From: Trichormus sp. M33_DOE_039
Lineage (GTDB): Bacteria; Cyanobacteriota; Cyanobacteriia; Cyanobacteriales; Nostocaceae
Length of the DNA stretch: 64,000 nucleotides
Assembly: GCA_015296085.1 (NCBI GenBank)
Contig: DVDT01000005.1
Span: forward strand, 62,001-126,000
Direction: 5' to 3'
The position numbers and the translations under genes were made by a program. The notes beneath the pieces were generated by a model, which made no database searches, was not told the DNA's origin, and saw nothing but the letters and a program-made list of their open reading frames with translations. Positions 53,594 through 62,546 of the stretch are shown here, piece by piece (position 1 is the first letter of the stretch; every line of letters begins with the position of its first letter).

Positions 53594-54739
53594 ATGACCA
53601 CCAATCATCTATTAGAAATTAAACAATACGGCCAAAGTATTTGGATGGATAATTTGAGCCGTGACATTATTCAATCAGGGGAACTCCAAAATCTAGTTGA
53701 AAATCAAGGAATTTGTGGCATTACCTCGAATCCAGCGATTTTTGAAAAAGCCATTGCGGATAATGCGATTTATGATGCTGATATTGAAGCAGGTATTGAG
53801 GCAAAATTACCCACATACAAAATTTATGAATCCCTGGTGTTTGCAGATATCCGTAATGCTTGTGATATTTTGCACCCTGTATATGAAGCCTCCAATAGAC
53901 AAGATGGTTATGTGAGTATCGAAGTACCACCTACCATTGCCCATGATACCCAAGCAACAATCAATGAAGCTCGGCGTTATTTCCAAGAAATTGGCCGGGA
54001 AAATATCATGATTAAAATCCCTGGAACAGAAGCTGGGTTGCCAGCTGTAGAACAGGTCATAGCTGAGGGTATTAATGTTAATATCACCTTGCTATTTTCT
54101 GTGCAAAGCTACATCAACACAGCTTGGGCATATATTCGAGGCTTAGAAAAACGAGTGGCAGAGGGTAAAGATATTAGCACAATAGCCTCTGTAGCTAGCT
54201 TTTTCTTAAGTCGTATTGATAGCAACATTGACGGCAAAATCGATGCCAAATTGCAACGAGGTGTTGATGATATTAATTTAGAAGCAAGACTCAGAGCCGT
54301 CAAAGGTAAAGTAGCGATCGCAAATGCAAAGATTGCTTATCAAGAGTACAAAAAAATTATTGAGAGCGATCGCTGGCAAGCCCTAGCCAGCAAAGGTGCA
54401 AAAGTGCAAAGATTACTGTGGGCCAGCACCAGCACCAAAGACCCCAACTACAGCGATGTCATGTACGTTGATGAGTTAATTGGCCGAGATACCGTCAACA
54501 CCCTACCACCAGGGACAATTACCGCCTGTGCTGAACATTGTCATGTCGCTAATCGTCTAGAAACAGGAGTAGATGAAGCTTATCAGCTAATAGAAAGCCT
54601 CAAAGACCCTGACATCAATATCAATCTCAATGCTGTTATGGATGAACTGTTAAGCGAAGGTATTAACAAATTTGTCCAACCTTTCCAGTCCTTAATGAAC
54701 TCTTTAGAGCGCAAAGTCAAGCTATTGTCACCAGTATAA
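53594..54739 (+). CDS. tal: transaldolase
   Basis: Transaldolase (381 aa) moves the dihydroxyacetone unit between sugar phosphates in the non-oxidative pentose phosphate pathway. The typical start is QYGQSIWMDNLSRDIIQSGE and CGITSNPAIFEKAI. The Schiff-base Lys lies in IMIKIPGTEAGLPAV, with VNITLLFSVQSY after it. C-terminal blocks are VQRLLWASTSTKDPNYSDV and MYVDELIGRDTVNTLPPGTI. The length is that of the cyanobacterial type. It is the second gene of the group and lies 240 bp after fbp. Confidence 0.95.
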   Translation: MTTNHLLEIKQYGQSIWMDNLSRDIIQSGELQNLVENQGICGITSNPAIFEKAIADNAIYDADIEAGIEAKLPTYKIYESLVFADIRNACDILHPVYEASNRQDGYVSIEVPPTIAHDTQATINEARRYFQEIGRENIMIKIPGTEAGLPAVEQVIAEGINVNITLLFSVQSYINTAWAYIRGLEKRVAEGKDISTIASVASFFLSRIDSNIDGKIDAKLQRGVDDINLEARLRAVKGKVAIANAKIAYQEYKKIIESDRWQALASKGAKVQRLLWASTSTKDPNYSDVMYVDELIGRDTVNTLPPGTITACAEHCHVANRLETGVDEAYQLIESLKDPDININLNAVMDELLSEGINKFVQPFQSLMNSLERKVKLLSPV

Positions 54740-54897
54740 GGACTGGGGACTAGGGATTAGTGACTGGGGACTAGGAAGAAGCAGAGGGGCAGAGGAGCAA
54801 AGGAGAACTCTTTTATGCCCAATTCCTAATTCCCAGTACCCAGTACCCAATCCTCGATCCCCAATCCCCACCCTCCCACCTAGAATCGAAAACTGAT
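54740..54897. repeat. STRR-filled tal-zwf spacer
   Basis: The gap is made largely of tandem units GGGGACT/GGATTAG-like (54741-54780), GAGGGGCAGAGGAGCAAAGG-like, and later CCCAGTA, CCCAATC and CCCCAAT units (54825-54880). It holds no gene. It is an example of repeat insertion exactly at gene borders. Confidence 0.6.
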
Positions 54898-56427
54898 ATG
54901 GTTAGTCTCCTAGAAAATCCCTTGCGCGTTGGTCTACAACAACAAGGGATGCCCGAACCTCAAATCATCGTCATCTTTGGCGCGTCTGGTGATTTAACCT
55001 GGCGCAAACTCGTCCCTGCACTGTACAAATTACGCAAGGAACGACGCATTCCCCCAGAAATTACAATTGTCGGTGTGGCGCGTCGTGAATGGAGTCACGA
55101 ATACTTCCGCGAACAAATGCGGAAAGGGATGGAAGAGGCTCACGGCGGTGTTGATCCCGAAGAACTCTGGCAAGATTTCTCTCAAGGTCTGTTCTACTGT
55201 CCAGGAGACATAGATAATCCTGAAAGTTACCACAAGCTGAAAAACCTCTTAAGCGAATTAGACCAGCAACGAGGCACAAGAGGTAACAGAATGTTCTACC
55301 TCTCCGTTGCGCCTAACTTCTTTCCTGAAGCCATCAAACAACTAGGCACAGCCGGAATGCTAGACGACCCCTACAAACATCGTCTAGTCATTGAAAAACC
55401 CTTTGGTCGCGACTTAGCATCAGCCCAAAGTCTCAACACAGTAGTCCGCAAATATTGCCAAGAAAACCAAGTTTATCGCATCGACCACTACTTGGGTAAA
55501 GAAACCGTTCAAAACCTGTTGGTCTTCCGTTTCGCCAACGCCATTTTTGAACCCTTATGGAATCGTCAATTTGTTGACCACGTACAAATTACCGTCGCAG
55601 AAACCGTAGGTGTAGAAGACCGGGCTGGCTACTATGAACAATCCGGCGCACTGCGGGATATGCTGCAAAACCACTTGATGCAGCTTTACTGTCTCACGGC
55701 AATGGAAGCACCCAACTCAATGGATGCCGACAGTATCCGCACAGAAAAAGTGAAAGTTTTACAAGCCACACGTTTAGCCGATGTACATAACCTGACACGT
55801 TCAGCTATACGCGGACAATACAGCGGAGGCTGGATGAAAGGACAGCAAGTCCCAGGGTATCGGCAAGAACCAGGAGTGAATCCCAATTCCACCACCCCGA
55901 CCTATGTGGCAATGAAGTTCATGGTAGATAACTGGCGTTGGCAAGGTGTTCCTTTCTATCTGCGGACTGGTAAGCGGATGCCGAAAAAAGTCAGTGAAAT
56001 TTCCATCCACTTCCGCGACGTTCCTTCCCGAATGTTTCAATCCGCCGCTCAACAAAGAAACGCCAACATTTTGGCGATGCGGATTCAGCCGAATGAAGGA
56101 ATTTCTCTCCGTTTTGATGTCAAAATGCCAGGGGCAGAATTCCGTACCCGTTCTGTAGATATGGATTTTAGCTATGGTTCTTTTGGGATCGCCGCTACTT
56201 CTGATGCGTACGATCGCCTATTCCTAGATTGTATGATGGGCGATCAAACATTATTCACTCGTGCTGACGAAGTAGAAGCAGCTTGGCAAGTAGTCACCCC
56301 TGCCCTTTCCGTTTGGGATGCACCCGCTGATCCCGCCGTTGTTCCCCAATACGAAGCAGGTACTTGGGAACCCGCAGAAGCAGAACTTTTGATTAATCAA
56401 GACGGTCGTCGCTGGCGCAGATTGTAG
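54898..56427 (+). CDS. zwf: glucose-6-phosphate 1-dehydrogenase
   Basis: G6PDH (509 aa) opens the oxidative pentose phosphate pathway by oxidising glucose-6-phosphate with NADP. The Rossmann site is [20 protein letters not shown]. The substrate-binding Lys/His block is [20 protein letters not shown]. The structural NADP region includes [19 protein letters not shown]. In heterocystous cyanobacteria this enzyme is the main route of reductant for nitrogenase and is controlled by OpcA, encoded next. It begins after a repeat-filled gap. Confidence 0.96.
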   Translation: MVSLLENPLRVGLQQQGMPEPQIIVIFGASGDLTWRKLVPALYKLRKERRIPPEITIVGVARREWSHEYFREQMRKGMEEAHGGVDPEELWQDFSQGLFYCPGDIDNPESYHKLKNLLSELDQQRGTRGNRMFYLSVAPNFFPEAIKQLGTAGMLDDPYKHRLVIEKPFGRDLASAQSLNTVVRKYCQENQVYRIDHYLGKETVQNLLVFRFANAIFEPLWNRQFVDHVQITVAETVGVEDRAGYYEQSGALRDMLQNHLMQLYCLTAMEAPNSMDADSIRTEKVKVLQATRLADVHNLTRSAIRGQYSGGWMKGQQVPGYRQEPGVNPNSTTPTYVAMKFMVDNWRWQGVPFYLRTGKRMPKKVSEISIHFRDVPSRMFQSAAQQRNANILAMRIQPNEGISLRFDVKMPGAEFRTRSVDMDFSYGSFGIAATSDAYDRLFLDCMMGDQTLFTRADEVEAAWQVVTPALSVWDAPADPAVVPQYEAGTWEPAEAELLINQDGRRWRRL

Positions 56428-56559
56428 GACTGGGGACTGGGGACTGGGGACTGGGAATAGGTATTGCTTTTTCCCCTACACCCCTACACCCCTATACCCC
56501 TACACCCCTACACCCCACTCCCTGAATTCAAACTGATCACTGACATCATCACAACTACT
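56428..56559. repeat. STRR block between zwf and opcA
   Basis: Tandem GGGGACT units (56428-56458) follow the zwf stop directly. Tandem CCCCTACA/CCCCTATA units then run from 56473 to 56517. The second block is translated in the long open frame but lies upstream of the proper opcA start (56560). Confidence 0.65.
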
Positions 56560-57936
56560 ATGACTTCCCAAGCCCCAACTATTTTTTCACTACAAGCCCC
56601 CAAGGATATTTCGCTCACAGAAATCGAAGCGGAACTCAACCAAATTTGGCAAAGCTACGGCATCACTGGCGAAGATGGCGCATTACCTGCGGCTACTCGT
56701 GCTACTACCTTTACTTTAGTAGTTTACGAACCAGAAGAAACCCAATATCTGTTAGCATCTTTGGGATTTTATCATGGCCCAATTGACGGGATTTTAGGCC
56801 CCCAGACAGATACAGCTTTGCGGCGAGTGCAAATCAAATATGGGCTTACAGAAACAGGTACAGCTACACCTGAAACCCTAGCTAAACTCCGCGAAGAATT
56901 TGCGAAACGTCAAGGTAATGGAGTTACAGGAGAAACTAACGGCATCCTTCCTCATAGTTTCAGTGCTAACAGCCCCAGAATTGCCGACGAGATAGCTCTG
57001 CGTAACCCTTGCCGTATTATTGCCTTATGTCCAATTGCTGGTGAAGATGAAGGTGTGAAAGCGCAAGTTTCTGCTTACTGCCCCATTCAAAAGCAATCTT
57101 CCAGCACATTGATTTGCTGTGAATACATTACCTTGAGTGGTACTACCGCCGCTTTAGAACGGATAGGTGGAATGATTCCGGCATTATTGATTGGTGGTTT
57201 GCCCAAGTTTCTGTGGTGGAAAGCGACACCAGACCCCAACAACGTGCTGTTTAAACGACTGGCGGCGGTTTGCAATAATGTCATCGTTGATTCTTGCAAT
57301 TTTAACGAGCCAGAAACTGATTTAATCAGCTTACAAGAGTTAGTAGAAATCGGTGTACCTTTAGCTGATTTGAACTGGCGTAGACTTTCCGCATGGCAAG
57401 AATTGACTGCCGAAGCTTACGATCCTCCTCATCGCCGTGCCGCTTTAGGAGAAATTGACCGAGTGACACTGGATTATGAAAAAGGCAACCCAGCCCAAGC
57501 CTTACTATTTTTGGGTTGGTTGGCAAGTCGCTTGCAATGGCAACCAGTTTCCTATCAAAAAGAAAGTGGCGATTATGATATTACTCGCATTCGCTTTGTT
57601 GCCCAAAACCAACGACAAGTGGAAGCAGAATTAGCTGGCGTTCCCGTTGCGGATGTAGGTGAGATTATGGGTGATTTGATTGCCCTACGTTTGAGTTCTA
57701 CTAATGCTCAAGCAGACTGTGGTACTGTCATTTGCTCTGAGACAGGCGGTTGTATGCGGATGGAAACCCACGGTGGCGCACAATCTGCGGGTTTATTCCA
57801 ACAGGTGAGTTCTTTATCTGAGCAAAAAGCAGAAGCTTTACTCAGTCAACAAGTACAACGCTGGGGTCGTGAGGCATTATTTGAAGAAAGTCTCGCAGTA
57901 ATTGGACAAGTGTTGAAGTCTGGAGTGAACAATTAA
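56560..57936 (+). CDS. opcA: G6PDH assembly/activator protein OpcA
   Basis: OpcA (458 aa from ATG 56560) activates and helps assemble glucose-6-phosphate dehydrogenase. Identifying segments are LTEIEAELNQIWQSYG, PCRIIALCPIAGEDE, ALLIGGLPKFLWWKATPDPNN, NVIVDSCNFNEPETD and ALLFLGWLASRLQWQPVSY. A peptidoglycan-binding-like insert (about 55-115, LASLGFYHGPIDGILGPQTD, TALRRVQIKYGL) lies near the N terminus. It is an odd but real part of the frame. The farther upstream start (56464) is rejected because it would translate tandem repeats. It is the last gene of the group. Confidence 0.93.
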   Translation: MTSQAPTIFSLQAPKDISLTEIEAELNQIWQSYGITGEDGALPAATRATTFTLVVYEPEETQYLLASLGFYHGPIDGILGPQTDTALRRVQIKYGLTETGTATPETLAKLREEFAKRQGNGVTGETNGILPHSFSANSPRIADEIALRNPCRIIALCPIAGEDEGVKAQVSAYCPIQKQSSSTLICCEYITLSGTTAALERIGGMIPALLIGGLPKFLWWKATPDPNNVLFKRLAAVCNNVIVDSCNFNEPETDLISLQELVEIGVPLADLNWRRLSAWQELTAEAYDPPHRRAALGEIDRVTLDYEKGNPAQALLFLGWLASRLQWQPVSYQKESGDYDITRIRFVAQNQRQVEAELAGVPVADVGEIMGDLIALRLSSTNAQADCGTVICSETGGCMRMETHGGAQSAGLFQQVSSLSEQKAEALLSQQVQRWGREALFEESLAVIGQVLKSGVNN

Positions 57937-57937
57937 T

Positions 57938-58025
57938 CTGACCTTTCACGTTATGTATAAAAGCTAACGTGAAACCTAACCCCCTAACCCCCTTCCCTGC
58001 TAGGGAAGGGGGAAAAATTAAAGCC
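57938..58025 (-). repeat. partial copy 3 of the MITE-like element
   Basis: From CTGACCTTTCACG (57938-57950), the sequence runs as the inverse of the right half of the element at 215-405. It includes the 'cctaacccccttccct...agggaagg' hairpin and 'ttaaagcc'. The other end is missing. STRR units (accctta, about 58067-58082) follow. Confidence 0.65.
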
Positions 58026-58070
58026 AATTATGTTGTACAAATTTGAACAATAGGGGTATATTCAAAACCC

Positions 58071-60383
58071 TTACACCCTTAACTTAAAACCTAACCTTCC
58101 ATTGACTGGATCAAAAAGTACATTGTATCGGTCAAATAATGCCATCCCACTATTCGTCACCATTGGTTGGTCTAACTGCGGAGAAACATTGACATTCCAC
58201 ACATTAAAGCCGTTGCGGTTGCCTGGAGCGACGCTGTAATCAAAAACACGCGGAATTGATAACTTCACCGTATTTTTTGCAGTTAGTCTCCCCGGTTTGA
58301 GTTTACCCATCAACGAAGCAGATTTAAAATCAACAAAACTGCTACTCATTCCAGAGTCAACAGCCATTCTGGCATTACAGCTATTTTTCATGGAACTATT
58401 GGCGATCGCTAAACAAACTCCATTCAGTCTAGAGTCCCATCTGTTACCAGGAATTCCATTGATCGCAGATTGCTGATTCAGAGTAGCTAGTTTGAAACCT
58501 ACTCGATTGTTTGCTGTTAAACCAATCATCAGGCTACTGTTGCTACTACTACGATTTCCCACCACAATAAATCCGTTGCTTAAATTTCCTGGAAGCTTTC
58601 TCAAGGGATTATAGGGAAGGGCGCGTTCTGCATAATTGACACCGATGATACCAGGGAACGGTGTGCCACTTTTGGCAGAACAATTAGGCTTTTGGGGAAT
58701 ACATTGGCGACTAGTAACTATTTGTACAGGAACAGGTTCTTCAGTTGAAATCAAGCCAAACTGGACATTAGCGTAAACTAAATCACCTTCTAAGACAGTA
58801 CCATCATTTAATACTTCCCTGACTTTTTGACCAGTCTGTTGAATAGGAGCATTGCCTAAAAACTCTCTAGGAACTCTTAGTCCAGCCGAGCCTGTATCCA
58901 AGAGAACCCTACTAGGCCGACCATTTGCCACGGCTACTTCTAAAAAATAACCACTTGCGCCTCGTGGATATAAAGGTAGTGATATAGTCTCAAAACTGGG
59001 TTTACGCGGTCTAATTTGAGAGGTATCGCGAACGACGGGAGTGGGAAACATTTGCTGAAATGCGGCTTGGCGTTGCTCCACTGATTCTGATCCAAATTCC
59101 CACAGACTTTCATAATAGAAAAAGACTGCACCTAAACCGCGTTCTCTTGCAGCTCTGACTTGAGACTGAATTTGTGAGATGGAAACTGGGCGATTTCTCA
59201 ACCCAGTCATAATTCCGATACCAGTAGGTATTAATTGTTGTGTTTCTATAATTTCTGGAGTGATAATTGTACTGACAAAACTTTGTAAATCATTGCGGTA
59301 AACCTGGACTACCAACTCATCCACAACGCCTAGCCGTACCCAATTGAGCCAATCTTGGAGTTGAAATTTGTAAGCAAAGTCATAGTAATTAGGAGAAACC
59401 GCAAAAATTGCATTGGGTTTTATGGCTTTCACAGCTTGATTTAGCCGCACCATAAAAGCTGTGATTTTATCTGCACGCCATCGCATCCATGCTTGAGCTT
59501 GAGGATTAGGCGGTGGGGGATTACCAGTTTCTTGAGTATAGAGGTTAATTGTGTATTTGTCGTAGCCAAAATCCACAGGTAAACTCATGTGGTCATCAAA
59601 TTGAATCCCATCAGCGTTATATTTGGTGATGATTTCCACCACAAGGTCAGTAATAAACTGCTGTACTTCTGGGTGAAAGGGGTTCAGCCATGCTACCTCA
59701 CCAGCAGCCGAAATCGAAGTTTGAGTACCATCCCGCTTTTGTGTCAACCAGTCTGGATGTTGTGAAGCCAGTTCTGATGTTAAAGGAGCCATGAAACCAA
59801 ACTCAAACCAAGGTATTGCTAATAATCCTTGATTGCGCGCTTGACTAATCACATCTGCAATCACATCTTGGCCTTCTGTCCCTCTGAAGAAAAAAGGGAT
59901 ATCCAAACGCTGCATTACCGCACTGGGATATTTTGTATAACCATCATTCCAAACCACCGGATAAACCGTGTTAAAGTTCAACCGCTGCAATTGGGATAAT
60001 GTTTCCTGCACCTTAGCGCGATTTCTGAGAATGTCAAAGTCATTATTTGTCAGCCACACACCACGAATTTCTTGAGTTGGTGACTGGGGTAGTTGAGCAA
60101 TTGCGGGAGTGAAGTTCGACAGCAGCAAGGTTGTCGCAAACGATAGGGCAAATAATATGGTGAGAAGGATGTAGGGGTGTGGGGGTGTAGGGGAGGCAGT
60201 TGCGTGGGGGGGTTTCCCGACTTGAGCAAACTGCCGTGTGTAGGGAAAAATGACATTTTTGGTGATGAAACTTTTTGTTCTGATGCTACCTAGAAAAATG
60301 GAAGGTAATTGTTGGAGTATGGATAGTAATTTGGTTAACCAAGCGGTAACTCTGATGCTTTTGGTTGGGAATGAAATTGGCAT
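58071..60383 (-). CDS. glycosyl-hydrolase (GHL10) protein fused to a pepsin-like aspartic protease domain
   Basis: The 770-residue exported protein has a hydrophobic signal/anchor (about 70-97, YILLTILFALSFATTLLLSN). A GHL10 (family-10-like, TIM-barrel) domain (about 105-450) has EIRGVWLTNNDFDIL, NTVYPVVWNDGY and DGIQFDDHMSLP. The C-terminal part (about 480-770) looks like a bilobal aspartic protease. It has LLDTGSAGLRV (Asp496), MAVDSGMSSSF (Asp676, 180 residues later as in pepsin) and GMALFDRYNVLFDPVNGRLGF at the end. It may trim or remodel extracellular glycans and proteins. The first 60 residues include translated STRR units, so the true start is uncertain. Confidence 0.82.
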   Translation of the reverse strand: MPISFPTKSIRVTAWLTKLLSILQQLPSIFLGSIRTKSFITKNVIFPYTRQFAQVGKPPHATASPTPPHPYILLTILFALSFATTLLLSNFTPAIAQLPQSPTQEIRGVWLTNNDFDILRNRAKVQETLSQLQRLNFNTVYPVVWNDGYTKYPSAVMQRLDIPFFFRGTEGQDVIADVISQARNQGLLAIPWFEFGFMAPLTSELASQHPDWLTQKRDGTQTSISAAGEVAWLNPFHPEVQQFITDLVVEIITKYNADGIQFDDHMSLPVDFGYDKYTINLYTQETGNPPPPNPQAQAWMRWRADKITAFMVRLNQAVKAIKPNAIFAVSPNYYDFAYKFQLQDWLNWVRLGVVDELVVQVYRNDLQSFVSTIITPEIIETQQLIPTGIGIMTGLRNRPVSISQIQSQVRAARERGLGAVFFYYESLWEFGSESVEQRQAAFQQMFPTPVVRDTSQIRPRKPSFETISLPLYPRGASGYFLEVAVANGRPSRVLLDTGSAGLRVPREFLGNAPIQQTGQKVREVLNDGTVLEGDLVYANVQFGLISTEEPVPVQIVTSRQCIPQKPNCSAKSGTPFPGIIGVNYAERALPYNPLRKLPGNLSNGFIVVGNRSSSNSSLMIGLTANNRVGFKLATLNQQSAINGIPGNRWDSRLNGVCLAIANSSMKNSCNARMAVDSGMSSSFVDFKSASLMGKLKPGRLTAKNTVKLSIPRVFDYSVAPGNRNGFNVWNVNVSPQLDQPMVTNSGMALFDRYNVLFDPVNGRLGFKLRV

Positions 60384-60439
60384 TACTCTCTAAATATTTA
60401 TACTTAGATGAATGAGATTAATTTAATCTATTCAAGTTT

Positions 60440-60489
60440 GTAGTAAGGACTTTAGTCCTGATTTTTCTGAAGACTAAAGTCCTCACTAC
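60440..60489. repeat. GTAGTAAGGACTTTAGTC inverted-repeat element
   Basis: Arms GTAGTAAGGACTTTAGTCC and AGACTAAAGTCCTCACTAC pair at 17 of 19 positions across a short loop. It is the same family as at 32666-32732. It lies in the divergent gap between the protease-fusion gene and cobB. Confidence 0.7.
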
Positions 60490-60593
60490 GAACGTGACGC
60501 AACTAATAGGTAAGTAGTGCCAAGTCAGAATTATGTATGCTTTAAGATTCAAGGGTGGAATATTTGATAAGTAAAGACTTAACCTGATTTTTT

Positions 60594-62033
60594 ATGGCTG
60601 TAGTTATTGCTGGGGAACGTAGTGGAGTGGGCAAAACAACAATTACGCTCACTCTTTTAGCATCTCTATGTCGGCGTGGTGCTGAGGTGCAATCTTTTAA
60701 AGTTGGGCCAGATTATATTGACCCGATGTTTCATAGTTACGTCACAGGTCGTGCTTGTCGTAATTTAGACCCAGTACTAACTTCAGAAGCTTACGTTCGT
60801 CAGTGTTTTGCTCTTCACCTGCAAAAAAGTGAATATGCTTTAGTTGAGGGGGTGATGGGGTTGTTTGATGGAGTTAAGGGGGCTGGGGAAGAATATCAAC
60901 AGTCAACAGTCAACAGTCACTACTCACCACTCACAACTGATTTTGCTAGTACAGCGCACATTGCACGACTGTTAGATTTACCTGTGGTGTTGGTGATTGA
61001 TTGTAGCCGTCTGTCTGGTTCTGTGGCAGCGATCGCTCACGGTTACTGCACATTTGACCCCAGAATTAAAATAGCCGGTTTAGTGCTGAATCGTGTAGGC
61101 AGCGATCGCCATCTTTCTCTCTTAAAAGATGCTCTCAAACCCCTTCAATTACCCATCCTTGGGGTTTTACGTCGTCAAGATAACATTACCATACCCGATC
61201 GCCATTTGGGTCTAATCCCTACCGCAGAACTCCCCGAATTAGATGCAGTGATTGATCGCCTCGCTGATTTAGGTGATACTTGCTTCGATTGGCAAACTTT
61301 ATTACCGTTGTTGGAGAATGGGGACTGGGGACTGGGGACTGGGGACAAGGTAGAAGTTCTTCCCCATGCCCAACACCCAATGCCTGTTAAAATTGCTGTG
61401 GCACGCGATCGCGCTTTTAATTTTTACTATCAAGATAATTTAGATATTCTAGAAAATTTAGGTGCGGAATTAGTTTTTTGGAGTCCTTTAACGGATCAAG
61501 AATTACCTCCAGATGTGCAGGGAATGTATTTTGGCGGTGGTTTTCCAGAGGTATTTTCTCAACAATTAGCGGCTAATAATAACGCTCGTGAAAGTGTTAA
61601 ACAAGCTATTTTAGACGGAATGCCCACAATAGCAGAGTGTGGGGGTTTAATGTATTTATGTGAGCAAATCATTGATTTTGAGGGTAAATCTTGGCCGATG
61701 GTGGGAATATTGCCTACATCAGCAGCAATGGATAAAAAGTTGACTTTGGGTTATCGTCGGGCTGTATATTTGCAAGATAATTTATTAGTTGAAGCAGGCT
61801 CAAATCTATATGGACATGAGTTTCATCGTTCTCATATCATCTCAAATTGTGAACAGCCTTTATTTACAACTTATCGCTTCGATGTCGAGGAAAATTTAGG
61901 GTTTGAGGGATGGTGTTCACCAAAAAATATTCATGCTTCCTACATTCATCTGCACTGGGGAAACAGTTTAGAAATTCCTCAAAATTTTCTACAACAATGT
62001 CTAAACTTTAAATATCTCAACTCAAAATGTTAA
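60594..62033 (+). CDS. cobB: cobyrinic acid a,c-diamide synthase
   Basis: CobB/CbiA (479 aa) amidates cobyrinic acid in cobalamin synthesis. An ATP-binding domain (VVIAGERSGVGKTTITLTLL and FKVGPDYIDPMFHSYVTGR) is followed by a glutaminase-like domain with MYFGGGFPEVFSQQLA and the nucleophile Cys of MPTIAECGGLMYLCE. Two in-frame heptamer-repeat inserts are read through: (CAACAGT)x3 at 60897-60919 (residues about 102-115, QQSTVNSHYSPLTT) and (GGGGACT)x3 at 61320-61346 (about 243-251, GDWGLGTGD). Both fall in loops, so the enzyme may still work. It supplies B12 needed by the class II reductase of this organism. Confidence 0.93.
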   Translation: MAVVIAGERSGVGKTTITLTLLASLCRRGAEVQSFKVGPDYIDPMFHSYVTGRACRNLDPVLTSEAYVRQCFALHLQKSEYALVEGVMGLFDGVKGAGEEYQQSTVNSHYSPLTTDFASTAHIARLLDLPVVLVIDCSRLSGSVAAIAHGYCTFDPRIKIAGLVLNRVGSDRHLSLLKDALKPLQLPILGVLRRQDNITIPDRHLGLIPTAELPELDAVIDRLADLGDTCFDWQTLLPLLENGDWGLGTGDKVEVLPHAQHPMPVKIAVARDRAFNFYYQDNLDILENLGAELVFWSPLTDQELPPDVQGMYFGGGFPEVFSQQLAANNNARESVKQAILDGMPTIAECGGLMYLCEQIIDFEGKSWPMVGILPTSAAMDKKLTLGYRRAVYLQDNLLVEAGSNLYGHEFHRSHIISNCEQPLFTTYRFDVEENLGFEGWCSPKNIHASYIHLHWGNSLEIPQNFLQQCLNFKYLNSKC

Positions 62034-62528
62034 GCAATAAATTAATTCATCAGAAAGCTGACTTTTAATCAATTCAGCTTTCTGGTTAACTTTAATTAAA
62101 TTAAACCCTAGTCTTTCTACTACCTTACGGGAAGCTAGATTGTATTCGTTCACCGATGCGTATAAAGCGGAAAGCTGAAACCGTTTATTGGCTTCGTTAA
62201 TAGCCAATAAACAATAAATAGGTGCATATCCTCGCTTTTGAAAATCCACAAAGGTCATAAAGCCAATTTCTGCATATTGGTCATCAAAAATACCTATCTC
62301 CACTAGACCAACGTATTGATTTTGAGGAGTGACAGCAACCCATTTTAGCCAAACCATAGTTTCATTATCTGGTGATTTTTCTAAGGCTGCAAACTGGAAC
62401 TGTTGCTGAACTGCTAAAAGTGTGGGGATTGATTCTTCCAAATATTCATAAATTTTTGGGTTACTAATGTATGGATAAAGAATTTGCGCGTGCTGTTCTG
62501 TTACCTTTTCTAAACGCAAAACTACCAT
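62022..62528 (-). CDS. GNAT-family N-acetyltransferase
   Basis: The 168-residue protein of the RimJ/RimL-like GNAT group has LRLEKVTEQHAQILYPYI near the start, WVAVTPQNQYVGLVEIGIFD and AEIGFMTFVDFQKRGYAPIY (acetyl-CoA site region). It ends with SVNEYNLASRKVVERLGFNL. It probably transfers an acetyl group to an amine, protein or antibiotic. The substrate is unknown. Its 3' end overlaps the end of cobB by 12 bp, in convergent orientation. Confidence 0.85.
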   Translation of the reverse strand: MVVLRLEKVTEQHAQILYPYISNPKIYEYLEESIPTLLAVQQQFQFAALEKSPDNETMVWLKWVAVTPQNQYVGLVEIGIFDDQYAEIGFMTFVDFQKRGYAPIYCLLAINEANKRFQLSALYASVNEYNLASRKVVERLGFNLIKVNQKAELIKSQLSDELIYCLTF

Positions 62529-62546
62529 ATCTGCTGCCGTTAAAGA

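Noticed and set aside
54740-56520. Regularly repeated short units that could look like a CRISPR array
   Set aside because: The units are contiguous heptamers without unique spacers. They are STRR repeats.
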